35,322 nucleotides of DNA from Bacteroides sp. Its GTDB lineage: Bacteria > Bacteroidota > Bacteroidia > Bacteroidales > Muribaculaceae. Position numbers and translations under genes: made by a program. Location: contig JAAVDO010000002.1 in NCBI GenBank assembly GCA_014801735.1, positions 63,565 to 98,886 on the forward strand. Direction: 5' to 3'. Under the pieces are notes generated by a model. That model was not told the DNA's origin. It saw only the letters and a list, made by a program, of their open reading frames with translations, and made no database searches. Shown piece after piece: positions 16,801 to 25,789 of the stretch. Each line of letters opens with the position of its first letter. Position 1 is the stretch's first letter.

Positions 16801-18643
16801 ACTTGAAAAACGCAAATACGTTATAGGCGGATTTATTGTCGTTATTTGTCTGATATATATTGCCCGACTATTCAATCTACAGGTTTCGGACGACAAATAC
16901 AAGGCTTACGCCGACAGTAATGCGTTTCTGAAAAAAACAATATATCCATCGCGCGGCACGATCTATGACAGAACTGGAAAGGTAGTTGTGTTCAATCAGC
17001 CTGCCTACGACATGATGATAATTCCGCGCGACGTAGAACCTTTCGACACGCTTGATCTGTGTATGACGCTCGGCATGGAGAAGGATGAATTCGTGAGACG
17101 CTGGAATAATCTTCACGACCGCTCGGTCAACCCGAGCTATTCGCGCTACTCGCCACAGACGTTTCTGACCAATCTGACCACCGAGGACTACGGACGACTG
17201 CAGGAAAAAATGTACCGTTTCCCGGGATTCTATATACAGAAGCGAATATTGCGTGACTATAATTATCACTGCGCAGCCAATGTGCTCGGCAATATCCGCG
17301 AAGTGTCGAAAACCGATCTGGAGAAAGACAACTATTATGCCCCGGGCGACTACACCGGCGATACCGGCGTAGAAAAAAGCTATGAGGAGCACCTGCGCGG
17401 AGTGAAGGGTGTGGAAATCCTGATACGTGACGCACGAGGCCAGATCCAGGGCCGATATGAGGACGGCCGTTTTGACCAGCCGGCTTCGTCGGGACGCAAC
17501 CTGAAACTTGCCATCGATATCGAGCTGCAGCAGTATGCCGAAAGCCTGATGGTGAACAAACTTGGTGCAATCGTAGCTATCGAGCCGAAAACGGGAGAGG
17601 TACTGGCACTGGTCACATCGCCCAATTACGACCCGTCGATGTTGGTAGGCCGCGACCGAGGCAAAAACTACAACCTGCTAATGCAGACGCCTCACAAGCC
17701 ACTCAACGACCGTGCGATCACAGGCTTCTATCCTCCAGGCTCGACCTTCAAGCCCACACAGGCGCTTACGTTCATGCAGGAGGGTATCATCACCCCCGAC
17801 ACCCGCTATCCATGTTCGCACGGTTATATCAACGGTAGCCTGAGAGTGGGTTGCCACGGACATGGGTCTCCCCTGCCCCTGCTGCCGGCGCTCCAGACGT
17901 CGTGTAACGCATATTTCTGCTGGGGATTCAAAAACATGATCGACAGAAGATCGAAATACGGGTCGTCGGCCGATGCATTCGAGGTGTGGAAAAATCATGT
18001 TGTCTCGATGGGCTACGGCTATAAACTCGGTATCGACTTGCCCGGCGAAAAGCGAGGCTTCCTGCCGAATGCCAAGTATTATTCGAAGGCTTACGGGGAA
18101 GGTCATTGGAGTGCCAACACAATCATCTCGGTAAGTATCGGACAGGGTGAGGTGACAGCAACCCCCCTGCAGATAGCCAACCTTTGCGCCACGATAGCCA
18201 ACAGAGGCTGGTTTATCACACCTCATGTAGTGAAAGAGGTAGAGGATACAGTGATCGATCCTCTCTATTCCACCCGCCGTTATCCGACGATCGACGCTAA
18301 ATATTATCCTCCTGTAGCCGAGGGAATGAGGATGGCTGTGCTTGGCGGTACGTGTACCAGAGCCAACATACCTGACATCCCCGTTGCCGGCAAAACCGGT
18401 ACGGCACAGAACCCGCACGGCAAAGACCACTCGGCATTCATGGGTTTCGCACCTTACGATGATCCGCAGATAGCGGTGGCCGTGTATGTGGAAAACGGCG
18501 GCTGGGGTGCAACCTACGGTGTGCCTATCGGTGCTCTCGTTATCGAGAGGTATCTGAGAGGCTATATCTCGGAGGGCAGAAAGCCCCTTGAAACCGCCAT
18601 GCTCAACGCTTCAACCGTTCAACTGAGTGAATATGCTAAGTGA
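16784..18643 (+). CDS. mrdA: Penicillin-binding protein 2 (peptidoglycan transpeptidase)
   Basis: A protein of 619 residues with a GTG start that overlaps mreD. One N-terminal membrane helix (about 10-28) is followed by the PBP dimerisation/pedestal domain containing RGTIYDRTGKVV, and a transpeptidase domain with the active-site SxxK at about residue 320 (GSTFKPTQ), SCN near 375 and KTGTAQ at about 537. It cross-links peptidoglycan during elongation with its SEDS partner RodA, which is the next gene and overlaps it. The length is normal for PBP2. Confidence 0.96.
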   Translation: MRKDYKLEKRKYVIGGFIVVICLIYIARLFNLQVSDDKYKAYADSNAFLKKTIYPSRGTIYDRTGKVVVFNQPAYDMMIIPRDVEPFDTLDLCMTLGMEKDEFVRRWNNLHDRSVNPSYSRYSPQTFLTNLTTEDYGRLQEKMYRFPGFYIQKRILRDYNYHCAANVLGNIREVSKTDLEKDNYYAPGDYTGDTGVEKSYEEHLRGVKGVEILIRDARGQIQGRYEDGRFDQPASSGRNLKLAIDIELQQYAESLMVNKLGAIVAIEPKTGEVLALVTSPNYDPSMLVGRDRGKNYNLLMQTPHKPLNDRAITGFYPPGSTFKPTQALTFMQEGIITPDTRYPCSHGYINGSLRVGCHGHGSPLPLLPALQTSCNAYFCWGFKNMIDRRSKYGSSADAFEVWKNHVVSMGYGYKLGIDLPGEKRGFLPNAKYYSKAYGEGHWSANTIISVSIGQGEVTATPLQIANLCATIANRGWFITPHVVKEVEDTVIDPLYSTRRYPTIDAKYYPPVAEGMRMAVLGGTCTRANIPDIPVAGKTGTAQNPHGKDHSAFMGFAPYDDPQIAVAVYVENGGWGATYGVPIGALVIERYLRGYISEGRKPLETAMLNASTVQLSEYAK

Positions 18644-20126
18644 CCGATTTTTTCGCGCCGACAAGGACGAGAACAGCGTATCGTCGGTGTTCAGATATCT
18701 CGACTGGCCGACAGTGATACTCTATCTGCTGCTTGTAGCGGCCGGTGTGGTCTGTATCTATGCCGCCAGCTATGACTATGACAACGCCTCGATATTCTCG
18801 TTCGACGAATTCTCCGGCAAACAGATCAGGTGGATAGGCATGGCACTTGTTCTTGGCCTGATAATAGTGCTTGTCGATTCAAGAGTGTATGAGACGTACG
18901 CTTTCCCGATTTATATAGGGATGCTTTGTCTATTGCTTATAACAGTATTCATAGCGCCCGACATCAAAGGCTCGCGGTCATGGCTGGTGCTTGGCCCGAT
19001 GAGCCTGCAGCCGGCCGAGTTCGCAAAGTTCGCGACATCGCTGGCTCTTGCCAAATACCTATCGGGCTACGGGTTCAAACTCGGAGTCACCAAACACAGC
19101 TATATCCGCGCACTGGCGATCATCTTCATACCCATCTGCCTGATTCTTGCCCAAAAAGAAACAGGCTCGGCTCTGGCATATATATCGCTCTTTTTCGTGC
19201 TCTACCGTGAGGGAATGAGCGGACTCGTGCTATTGTCGGCACTGTCGGCAGTCGTGTTCTTCGTTGTCGCAATCAAGTATACAGCGATCGCAATACTCGG
19301 GCTGCCTGTAGGCGAGCTGACAGTGTATATCATGGTAATGCTGATGATGGTTGCCATGACGGCCATGTATTGCCGTCATCCGCTTGCGGCAAGAAATGTC
19401 CTGATCTGGTTTCTGGGAGTGTTTCTGCTGTCGTGGGGCCTTGAACTGCTCGGAGTGGCCGTTCCAGGTACCTACATACTGCCGGGTGCAATAATTGTAG
19501 CAGTGGGCTATCTGCTGATTGTTCAGCTCCACGAAAAGACACACAGAATGCTGCATACAGCTCTCGTGGCAGTGCTGTCGGTAGCGTTCCTGTTCTCGGT
19601 GAACTATGCCTTCAACGATGTGCTCCAGCCTCACCAGAGACAACGCATCAAGGTGACACTCGGCATGGAGGAGGATCTGCGAGGAGCAGGCTACAACGTC
19701 AATCAGTCGAAAATAGCCATAGGTTCGGGAGGCATGTTCGGCAAAGGATTTCTGAACGGCACCCAGACCAAGCTTAAATACGTGCCCGAGCAACACACCG
19801 ATTTCATATTCTGCACAATAGGCGAAGAAGAAGGTTTTGCCGGAGCTACGGTGACGCTGATGCTGTTTCTTGCCCTGATACTACGCGTGATCGTCATTGC
19901 CGAGCGACAACCCCGCACCTTCGGACGCGTGTACGGATATTGCGTGGCGTCGCTGCTCATATTCCATCTGGCAATCAATGTCGGGATGGTGATAGGACTA
20001 TGCCCGGTGATAGGCATACCACTCCCCTTCTTCAGCTACGGAGGATCGTCGCTGTGGGGATTCACCATACTGCTGTTTATAATGCTCAGGCTCGACGCTG
20101 CGCGCCGGGAATGCCGCAACTACTGA
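18633..20126 (+). CDS. rodA: Rod shape-determining protein RodA (SEDS glycosyltransferase)
   Basis: A polytopic membrane protein of 497 residues, roughly ten helices. Conserved SEDS blocks are present: GSRSWLVLGPMSLQPAEFAK, QKETGSALAY, PEQHTDFIFCTIGEEEGF and the C-terminal PLPFFSYGGSS. It polymerises lipid II into glycan strands with PBP2. It is longer than E. coli RodA (about 370) because of extra helices in the middle (about residues 190-310), as seen in Bacteroidota. The ATG at 18633 overlaps mrdA by 11 bases; a GTG at 18627 would add two residues. Its 3' end overlaps convergent surE by seven bases. Confidence 0.95.
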   Translation: MLSDRFFRADKDENSVSSVFRYLDWPTVILYLLLVAAGVVCIYAASYDYDNASIFSFDEFSGKQIRWIGMALVLGLIIVLVDSRVYETYAFPIYIGMLCLLLITVFIAPDIKGSRSWLVLGPMSLQPAEFAKFATSLALAKYLSGYGFKLGVTKHSYIRALAIIFIPICLILAQKETGSALAYISLFFVLYREGMSGLVLLSALSAVVFFVVAIKYTAIAILGLPVGELTVYIMVMLMMVAMTAMYCRHPLAARNVLIWFLGVFLLSWGLELLGVAVPGTYILPGAIIVAVGYLLIVQLHEKTHRMLHTALVAVLSVAFLFSVNYAFNDVLQPHQRQRIKVTLGMEEDLRGAGYNVNQSKIAIGSGGMFGKGFLNGTQTKLKYVPEQHTDFIFCTIGEEEGFAGATVTLMLFLALILRVIVIAERQPRTFGRVYGYCVASLLIFHLAINVGMVIGLCPVIGIPLPFFSYGGSSLWGFTILLFIMLRLDAARRECRNY

Positions 20127-20899
20127 AATTCGCCGATTACCATATCAAGGAAACTCCTGTCTCCATTATCCGTGCGATCAACCTGAATCGGGACGGCGGT
20201 AGCCCACCCGCGCGACAGCCAGTATTCATCAGTATCCGTACTGTCGGGCTCAAGATTATGGAAATGGCCGGTCAGCCAGTAGAAAGGCTTCCCCTGAGGT
20301 GTGAGATATTTTTTGTATTCCTCGCGCCAGTAGCCCTGAGCGGCACGAACAACTTTCAAACCATGTGGCACACAACCGGCAGGTATGTTGACATTGACGC
20401 ATATCTTGTGAGGTAGCATGGTGGAAAAAAAGTTAGCGACGACAGATGTGACCGTGTCGCGACAGCCGCTGAAGTCGGCATCGAGCGAATGATCGAGCAA
20501 TGAAAAACCAACAGCATTGATTCCATGAAGGTATGCTTCCTGAGCGCAACCCATAGTTCCGGAATATATGACCGAGGTTGCGGAGTTGCTGCCATGATTG
20601 ATGCCCGACACAAACAGATCAATCTCCCGCCCGGCGAGAATCTCGTGGAGAGCGAGTTTGACGCAGTCGACGGGCGTTCCGGAAACGCTCCAGAGCTTCG
20701 CACCGCGGTATGAGCCGCAATCGTCGATGTAGAGAGGAGAGTCGCATGTGATAGCCGACGATTTGCCGCTCTGCGGTGAATCCGGACAAACGGCTACGAT
20801 CTCGGCATCAATACTGTCGACAAGAAAATCAATCAGTCTATGGACACCGGGAGCTGCAATTCCGTCATCGTTTCCGAGAAGAATCAGTGGTCGTGACAT
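20120..20899 (-). CDS. surE: 5'/3'-nucleotidase SurE
   Basis: A protein of 259 residues. The N-terminal LILLGNDDGIAAPG carries the metal-binding aspartate pair (D11, D12), followed by SGKSSAIT and the SGINHGSNSA motif with the metal-ligand asparagine. These define the SurE family, which dephosphorylates nucleoside monophosphates and is linked to stationary-phase survival. A histidine or glycine commonly replaced here (LLGNDDG instead of LLTNDDG) is a mild variant. It is convergent with rodA, sharing seven bases at the stop codons. Confidence 0.95.
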   Translation of the reverse strand: MSRPLILLGNDDGIAAPGVHRLIDFLVDSIDAEIVAVCPDSPQSGKSSAITCDSPLYIDDCGSYRGAKLWSVSGTPVDCVKLALHEILAGREIDLFVSGINHGSNSATSVIYSGTMGCAQEAYLHGINAVGFSLLDHSLDADFSGCRDTVTSVVANFFSTMLPHKICVNVNIPAGCVPHGLKVVRAAQGYWREEYKKYLTPQGKPFYWLTGHFHNLEPDSTDTDEYWLSRGWATAVPIQVDRTDNGDRSFLDMVIGEFQ

Positions 20900-20948
20900 A
20901 AAATCTTGGTATGATAATTTAGGTTGTAGTTACAAAAATACAGTTTTC

Positions 20949-20980
20949 TTTCCGTTTGAACAACATAATGACTAACTTTG
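20949..20980 (+). promoter_or_regulatory. Promoter of the DUF4293 gene
   Basis: TAACTTTG at 20973-20980 is a good -7 box, and TTTC at 20949-20952 fits the -33 position with a 20-base spacer. It predicts a 5' leader of about 110 bases before the ATG at 21092, which contains an imperfect hairpin between CTAAC and GTTAG (21001-21024 region). Confidence 0.45.
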
Positions 20981-21091
20981 TCGAGCTGACAAACGGAAAC
21001 CTAACGGCGTCCTGCGGTGTTAGAGTATTAAGATCAGTACAGTATTGCCTGAAAACAAGATTACATAACCAAAATTCCAAAACTTACTACA

Positions 21092-21544
21092 ATGGTAATT
21101 CAACGCATTCAAACTCTTTGCCTCATACTCGGCATAGGCCTTATGGTGGCATTCTTTTTCGTACCGTTCGGCTACGAAAAACTGGTAGACGAGTCAACAG
21201 GCGCCCTAAGCCTCACCCCTCTCAAGGCAATCGACATCCTCGGCTTCATCATTCCGACGGCAGTTGCTATCCTGCTGATGGCAATGGGTATATTCATGTA
21301 TAAAAACATGCCCACCCAGAAGCTATTTGTCGTTCTATCCATGCTGATCACACTGGCCGAGGCTGTGATGGTGGTCTATGTGATCGTGTCGGGTAGCGTA
21401 GACACTGATCCGGTTGTAAAATCGACCACGACATGGGGTGGCGGAGGCCTGATGCTGATAGGTGCCCTCATAGTAGAGATAATGGCTATCAGAGGTATAA
21501 GCCACGATCAGAATCTGTTGAGGAGCTACAACCGCCTTCGTTAA
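21092..21544 (+). CDS. DUF4293 family membrane protein
   Basis: A protein of 150 residues with four predicted membrane helices (about 8-25, 52-70, 78-100 and 113-130). The opening MVIQRIQTLCLILGI and the closing LLRSYNRLR are typical of the Bacteroidota DUF4293 family, whose function is unknown. It is a single gene with a long leader, between divergent surE and convergent murF-alr, and is ended by a shared hairpin. Confidence 0.85.
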   Translation: MVIQRIQTLCLILGIGLMVAFFFVPFGYEKLVDESTGALSLTPLKAIDILGFIIPTAVAILLMAMGIFMYKNMPTQKLFVVLSMLITLAEAVMVVYVIVSGSVDTDPVVKSTTTWGGGGLMLIGALIVEIMAIRGISHDQNLLRSYNRLR

Positions 21545-21566
21545 GAAGATCGGACAAGAACCAAAC

Positions 21567-21606
21567 GAAACCGGCAAAGTGTTTTTCCAGTCACTTCGCC
21601 GGTTTC
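21567..21606. terminator. Bidirectional terminator between DUF4293 and murF-alr
   Basis: A long stem (21567-21581 with 21592-21606) has a single A-C mismatch and a T-rich loop. It lies between two convergent genes, so it can serve both, although neither side has a strong T tail. Confidence 0.7.
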
Positions 21607-21626
21607 GTCTGTATATTATCCCAACT

Positions 21627-24119
21627 CTACTCGCGGTAATATATACGCTTTGTGCGGTCGCTTACTGAGGTGAGTATTTCGTAGGGTATGGTTCCGAGAG
21701 TGTCGGCAAGCTCGGAGGCTGCTACATGAGGTCCGAAGATCTCGACTCGGTCGCCGGGACGACATTCAATCCCGGTAACATCTATCATGCATGCGTCCAT
21801 GCATATCGTTCCGACGGTAGGACAACGCTGTCCATGGAGCCATACTTTCATATTGCCGTTGCCGAGATGACGATCAATACCGTCGGCATAGCCCACAGGT
21901 ATTGTGGCAATTTTTGAGGGGCGTGTCAAAACACCACGACGTCCATAGCCGATAGTCGTTCCTGCAGGCCACTCCCTCACGGATATCACTGATGTGTAGA
22001 GAGCGGAAACAGGCCTAAGCTCGCGTTCGGACCCATCGAAGACGGTCTGAATGCCATAAAGTCCAATGCCAAGACGCACCATATCGTGCTGCTGTTCGGG
22101 AAAGCGGACAATACCAGTGGAATTCAGAATATGCCGCAGAATATGATGATCCGGAAAACCGCTCTGAAGGGCATCACAGCATTTATCGAAGTACTCAAAC
22201 TGCATACGGGTGTATTCATCTTCTTCCGGACAGTCGGCCACCGACAGATGGCTGAATACCGAACTGACCTCCACCGCGCTCTCACGATGCAGAATCTCGA
22301 TCAGGCGGGGTATCTCCTCAAGGCGGAATCCGAGCCGGTGCATACCGCTGTCGATCTTGATATGGATCGGGAAATGATGTTCGCCGCAACGCCGCGCGGC
22401 GCTTAGTATATCATCAAGCAGTTCGAAGCTGTATATTTCGGGCTCAAGGCGGTGGGTGAACATAGTGCGGTAATTGGCGATCTTGGGATTCATCACCATT
22501 ACCGGCATGGTGATACCGGCCTTGCGAAGAGCCACACCCTCATCGCAAACTGCCACAGCCACGTATGCGGCACCGTGGGTCTGAAGTGTCTTTGCAAGTT
22601 CGTAGGCTCCGGCTCCGTAACCCGACGCCTTGACCATACAGATTATTCCGGTGGTTGGCTTGAGTTGCGAACGGAACCAGTTGTAGTTGTGCACAACGGC
22701 ATCGAGATTGACTTCAAGCACCGTCTCATGCTGGCGTGCCTCGAGCATATCACATATTTCTTCGAAATGAAATCCGGGGGCACCTTTTATCAAAATGAAT
22801 TCATGCGAAAAATCGCCGGGACTCATTTTGCTCAGGAACTCGGCTGTAGATGCAAAAAAACGCGCATCCACACCGAAATCAGCAGCATGAGCCGATATTT
22901 CAGGCCCGATACCAATGACCATCTCCACTCCCCTTTTCTCTAAAAGGCGTGCGACCTCGGGGTACAGACTGTCGGCATCGAGCGACTCATGCATCAGATC
23001 GGAGAGAATCACTGCCGGACGGTGAGAAGCAGTGAGACGCCGGCCCATGAAATCAAGGGCCGGAGCAAGAGAAGAGAAATCGCTCGTATAACTGTCATAA
23101 ACCAACAGGCAGTCGTTCACTCCCTCAAGCACATCCAGACGGGTTCCGACAGGGGTGAGTTCGGACATACGGGCCGCAACAACATCACGCGGCGGCCGGT
23201 TAAGGTAAAGCGCAAGCGCCAGACAATGAATAGCATTCTCGATATCGCTGTCCGAGCCAAAGGGAATCGTCACTTCACCGTCGGTACGGAGCCAACTGTA
23301 GGAAATGGTGACGGCATCACTGTCATGGCGTATTATGGACGAGATGAAAAGAGGAGAATCGGGATCGGTCTTTGACCATGCGATCTCTTTCGCCGGCAGA
23401 CATGCCTCGACCACACACTCGGCAACAAGCGGGTCATCGCCACAATAAATTATGCAATCGCACGTGCGAAACAGCGTGAGCTTCTCGGCACACTTGGCCT
23501 TGCGCGATGTAAAACCGTCGGCATGTTCTTCGCCAATATTAGTCAGAATACCGATCTCGGGACGAATCATATCGACAAGCACATGCATTTCACCCGAGCG
23601 GCTTATACCAGCCTCAACTATTGCGAGTGTAGTATCTTTTTCAATCTCCCAAAGCGACAGCGGCACGCCGATGCGAGAATTATAGCTACGCGGGGAGCGA
23701 ACTATCCTATAATCGGGCGAGAGTATGCGGTAAAGCCATTCCTTTACGGTCGTCTTGCCACTCGAGCCTGTAACAGCAACAACAGGGACATCGGGGCATG
23801 AGTTGCGGTGACGTGTCGCAATAGTCTGCAATGCTTTCAAGGCATTAGGAACCACCAGCAGGTTGATATCCGGCAGTCCGGATATTTCGTCAGGTATTCT
23901 TTCGACCACAAACGACCGTACCCCCATCTCATACAGATGCTTCACGTAGCGGTGTCCGTCGCCACCTTTTGTAGTCAGGGCAAAAAATAGAGTATCATCG
24001 GGGTATGTAAGCGACCGGCTGTCGGTCAGCAGATGCACTACCTGACGGTCGGGATCGGCCAGCGAGCTTACACAATCAATCATTGTGCCGATTTCGGCAA
24101 CGGTATATTTTTTCTTCAT
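21627..24119 (-). CDS. MurF-alanine racemase fusion
   Basis: A bifunctional protein of 830 residues. The N-terminal half is UDP-MurNAc-tripeptide D-alanyl-D-alanine ligase (MurF), with the ATP loop TGSSGKTTVK near residue 117 and the central NIGEEHADGF segment. The C-terminal half is a PLP alanine racemase with the PLP lysine at about 497 in MVKASGYGAGAYELAK, the catalytic tyrosine in IGYGRRG and the tail box CMDACMIDVT. It thus links making D-alanine to its use in the cell-wall precursor, a fusion typical of Bacteroidota. The ATG at 24119 was chosen; a TTG at 24131 would add four residues and overlap the upstream GSCFA gene by four bases. The two genes are probably one operon. Confidence 0.95.
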   Translation of the reverse strand: MKKKYTVAEIGTMIDCVSSLADPDRQVVHLLTDSRSLTYPDDTLFFALTTKGGDGHRYVKHLYEMGVRSFVVERIPDEISGLPDINLLVVPNALKALQTIATRHRNSCPDVPVVAVTGSSGKTTVKEWLYRILSPDYRIVRSPRSYNSRIGVPLSLWEIEKDTTLAIVEAGISRSGEMHVLVDMIRPEIGILTNIGEEHADGFTSRKAKCAEKLTLFRTCDCIIYCGDDPLVAECVVEACLPAKEIAWSKTDPDSPLFISSIIRHDSDAVTISYSWLRTDGEVTIPFGSDSDIENAIHCLALALYLNRPPRDVVAARMSELTPVGTRLDVLEGVNDCLLVYDSYTSDFSSLAPALDFMGRRLTASHRPAVILSDLMHESLDADSLYPEVARLLEKRGVEMVIGIGPEISAHAADFGVDARFFASTAEFLSKMSPGDFSHEFILIKGAPGFHFEEICDMLEARQHETVLEVNLDAVVHNYNWFRSQLKPTTGIICMVKASGYGAGAYELAKTLQTHGAAYVAVAVCDEGVALRKAGITMPVMVMNPKIANYRTMFTHRLEPEIYSFELLDDILSAARRCGEHHFPIHIKIDSGMHRLGFRLEEIPRLIEILHRESAVEVSSVFSHLSVADCPEEDEYTRMQFEYFDKCCDALQSGFPDHHILRHILNSTGIVRFPEQQHDMVRLGIGLYGIQTVFDGSERELRPVSALYTSVISVREWPAGTTIGYGRRGVLTRPSKIATIPVGYADGIDRHLGNGNMKVWLHGQRCPTVGTICMDACMIDVTGIECRPGDRVEIFGPHVAASELADTLGTIPYEILTSVSDRTKRIYYRE

Positions 24120-24127
24120 CTGATAGT

Positions 24128-25072
24128 TCAAGTTAATTCAGGATGCTCTCTGAAAAACGATTCTTTCAGCAATTCTGTTTTTGCAGCAAACTGCCTGACA
24201 GCATCCGGATCGGGCGACATAGGCCGATGAGCCAGGCGACGGGTGAGCGACAACGCCTCGGCAGCAAGCCTACGGGTAGTTTCCGACATCACGCTCTGCT
24301 CGAAAAGTTCATAAACGTAATCAACAGCAACCGCCGACGGATGCTTCATATCGGCATCGTAAAAGCGATAATCGCGAAGGTCGTCGGTCAGTGCCTCAAA
24401 GGCTGGGAAATAGACCACGGAAGTATTTGTATCGGCTATGTTCTGACACGCTATGCGCAACACAGCCTTGCTGAGCGAATTACCCTCAAGGCCACACTCC
24501 ATGTGGCGTATCGGGCTCACGGTAAGGATAACTCTGATGCCAGGCAACCATTGAGCGAGCAGGGAAACAGCCGTGTCAATATGCATGGTCGCCTCGTCAA
24601 CAGAGAGCAGACGGCGGTTAAAACCTGTGCCTGGAAGTTTGTGACAGTTCGATACAATCTTCCCCTCGCGCTCAAACACTCTCGCGGTACCGAGAGTCAG
24701 CACGGCCACGGCATTGCGGTGTTCGACCGTGTGCCGGGCAGCAGCCAACGCCATGTTCAGAGCCTGCTCGGCATCTCCTCGGTCAGGTCGGGCAAGAGAT
24801 GAGTGACAAAGGAAATGGCGCCATAACCCTTCATGCAAAAAAAACTCAGACAGTGAAATCTGTCGCTCTCCAGTCATGATCCTGATGACCTCGGCAATCG
24901 AGGCCGGATTATAGACCGTTCCCAAAGGATTGATCACTACATGAAACATCCTTTCAGCCAGCTTACGACCGATATTATCGGAAAAGCACGAGCCAAGCAT
25001 GATCACCGCTGTGCGATGATCTATTCTGATGTCGGTGGAAATCGGCCGGACTATTGTACGAAACTGCATCAT
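24128..25072 (-). CDS. GSCFA domain protein
   Basis: A protein of 314 residues named for the motif GSCFSDNIG (about residues 29-37), which contains the presumed catalytic serine of a GDSL/SGNH-like esterase fold. Further conserved blocks are NPLGTVYNP and LTVSPIRHMECG, the latter with the histidine expected of the catalytic triad. The function is unproven; acyl or acetyl esterase activity is inferred from the fold. Two adjacent ATG codons (25072, 25069) are the sensible starts, as the longer reading from 25138 adds a low-complexity segment. It sits directly upstream of murF-alr, which may hint at a cell-wall role. Confidence 0.85.
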   Translation of the reverse strand: MMQFRTIVRPISTDIRIDHRTAVIMLGSCFSDNIGRKLAERMFHVVINPLGTVYNPASIAEVIRIMTGERQISLSEFFLHEGLWRHFLCHSSLARPDRGDAEQALNMALAAARHTVEHRNAVAVLTLGTARVFEREGKIVSNCHKLPGTGFNRRLLSVDEATMHIDTAVSLLAQWLPGIRVILTVSPIRHMECGLEGNSLSKAVLRIACQNIADTNTSVVYFPAFEALTDDLRDYRFYDADMKHPSAVAVDYVYELFEQSVMSETTRRLAAEALSLTRRLAHRPMSPDPDAVRQFAAKTELLKESFFREHPELT

Positions 25073-25094
25073 TAGATGTTTAAGCCTATTTATA

Positions 25095-25102
25095 CAAAAA
25101 TA
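25095..25102 (-). promoter_or_regulatory. -7 box for the GSCFA/murF-alr unit
   Basis: On the minus strand TATTTTTG matches TAnnTTTG and lies 22 bases before the GSCFA ATG. The -33 element is not clear. Confidence 0.35.
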
Positions 25103-25219
25103 GAAAAATCTATCCACACCACCATAAAAACCCTGCAACTTTTTTCTATTATTTTTTGGCCGGAAGTTTGGTTATATTGACAATTCTTGCGAAATTAGCG
25201 TGAAATAACAAGATAGGCC

Positions 25220-25789
25220 ATGAAAAGGAGACTCCTATTGATCGTAGATCCGCAGATCGACTTCACCGATGGCTCACTGACCGTAGAAGGCGGCAGTGAG
25301 GCCATGACCAAACTCGCCGAATATATCACAACAAACGATGGCCGCTATGCGGTGAAAATCATCACAGCCGACAGACATCCCTATGACCACTGCTCGTTCA
25401 GAGATAACGGCGGATCATGGCCGCGACATTGCGTTCATGACACAGTTGGAGCCGCGATCGTGCCGCAACTGTTTAACGCAACATACGACACAATTGGTAA
25501 AACTCTTGTGCTCCACAAAGGCGAAACGACCGGTAAGGAGGAATATTCAATATTCGGCAATCCGGAAGCTTCAGAAAAGATAAAGAACACCATCAAAGAG
25601 TGTGGAATAACTGACATTGATATCTGCGGACTGGCCGGAGATGTATGTGTGCTATCAACACTCTCCGATGCTCTGAAACTCTTTCCGGAGTGCGAATTCA
25701 ATGTCCTGACTCAATTCTCGCCATCAATCGACGGCGGCAAAAAGCTAAATGACTTCATAGAAAGATATAACATAAAATGCGACAGATAA
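25220..25789 (+). CDS. pncA: Nicotinamidase
   Basis: A cysteine hydrolase of 189 residues in the isochorismatase fold, deaminating nicotinamide to nicotinate. The catalytic triad is visible: D10 in IVDPQIDF, K100 in LHKGE and C143 in LAGDVCVLST. The metal-site segment is TADRHPYDHCSF (D51, H53, H57), and WPRHCVHDTVGA is a nicotinamidase hallmark. It is somewhat shorter than E. coli PncA. The last 13 bases overlap pncB, so the two are co-translated; together they return nicotinamide to the NAD pool. Confidence 0.93.
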   Translation: MKRRLLLIVDPQIDFTDGSLTVEGGSEAMTKLAEYITTNDGRYAVKIITADRHPYDHCSFRDNGGSWPRHCVHDTVGAAIVPQLFNATYDTIGKTLVLHKGETTGKEEYSIFGNPEASEKIKNTIKECGITDIDICGLAGDVCVLSTLSDALKLFPECEFNVLTQFSPSIDGGKKLNDFIERYNIKCDR

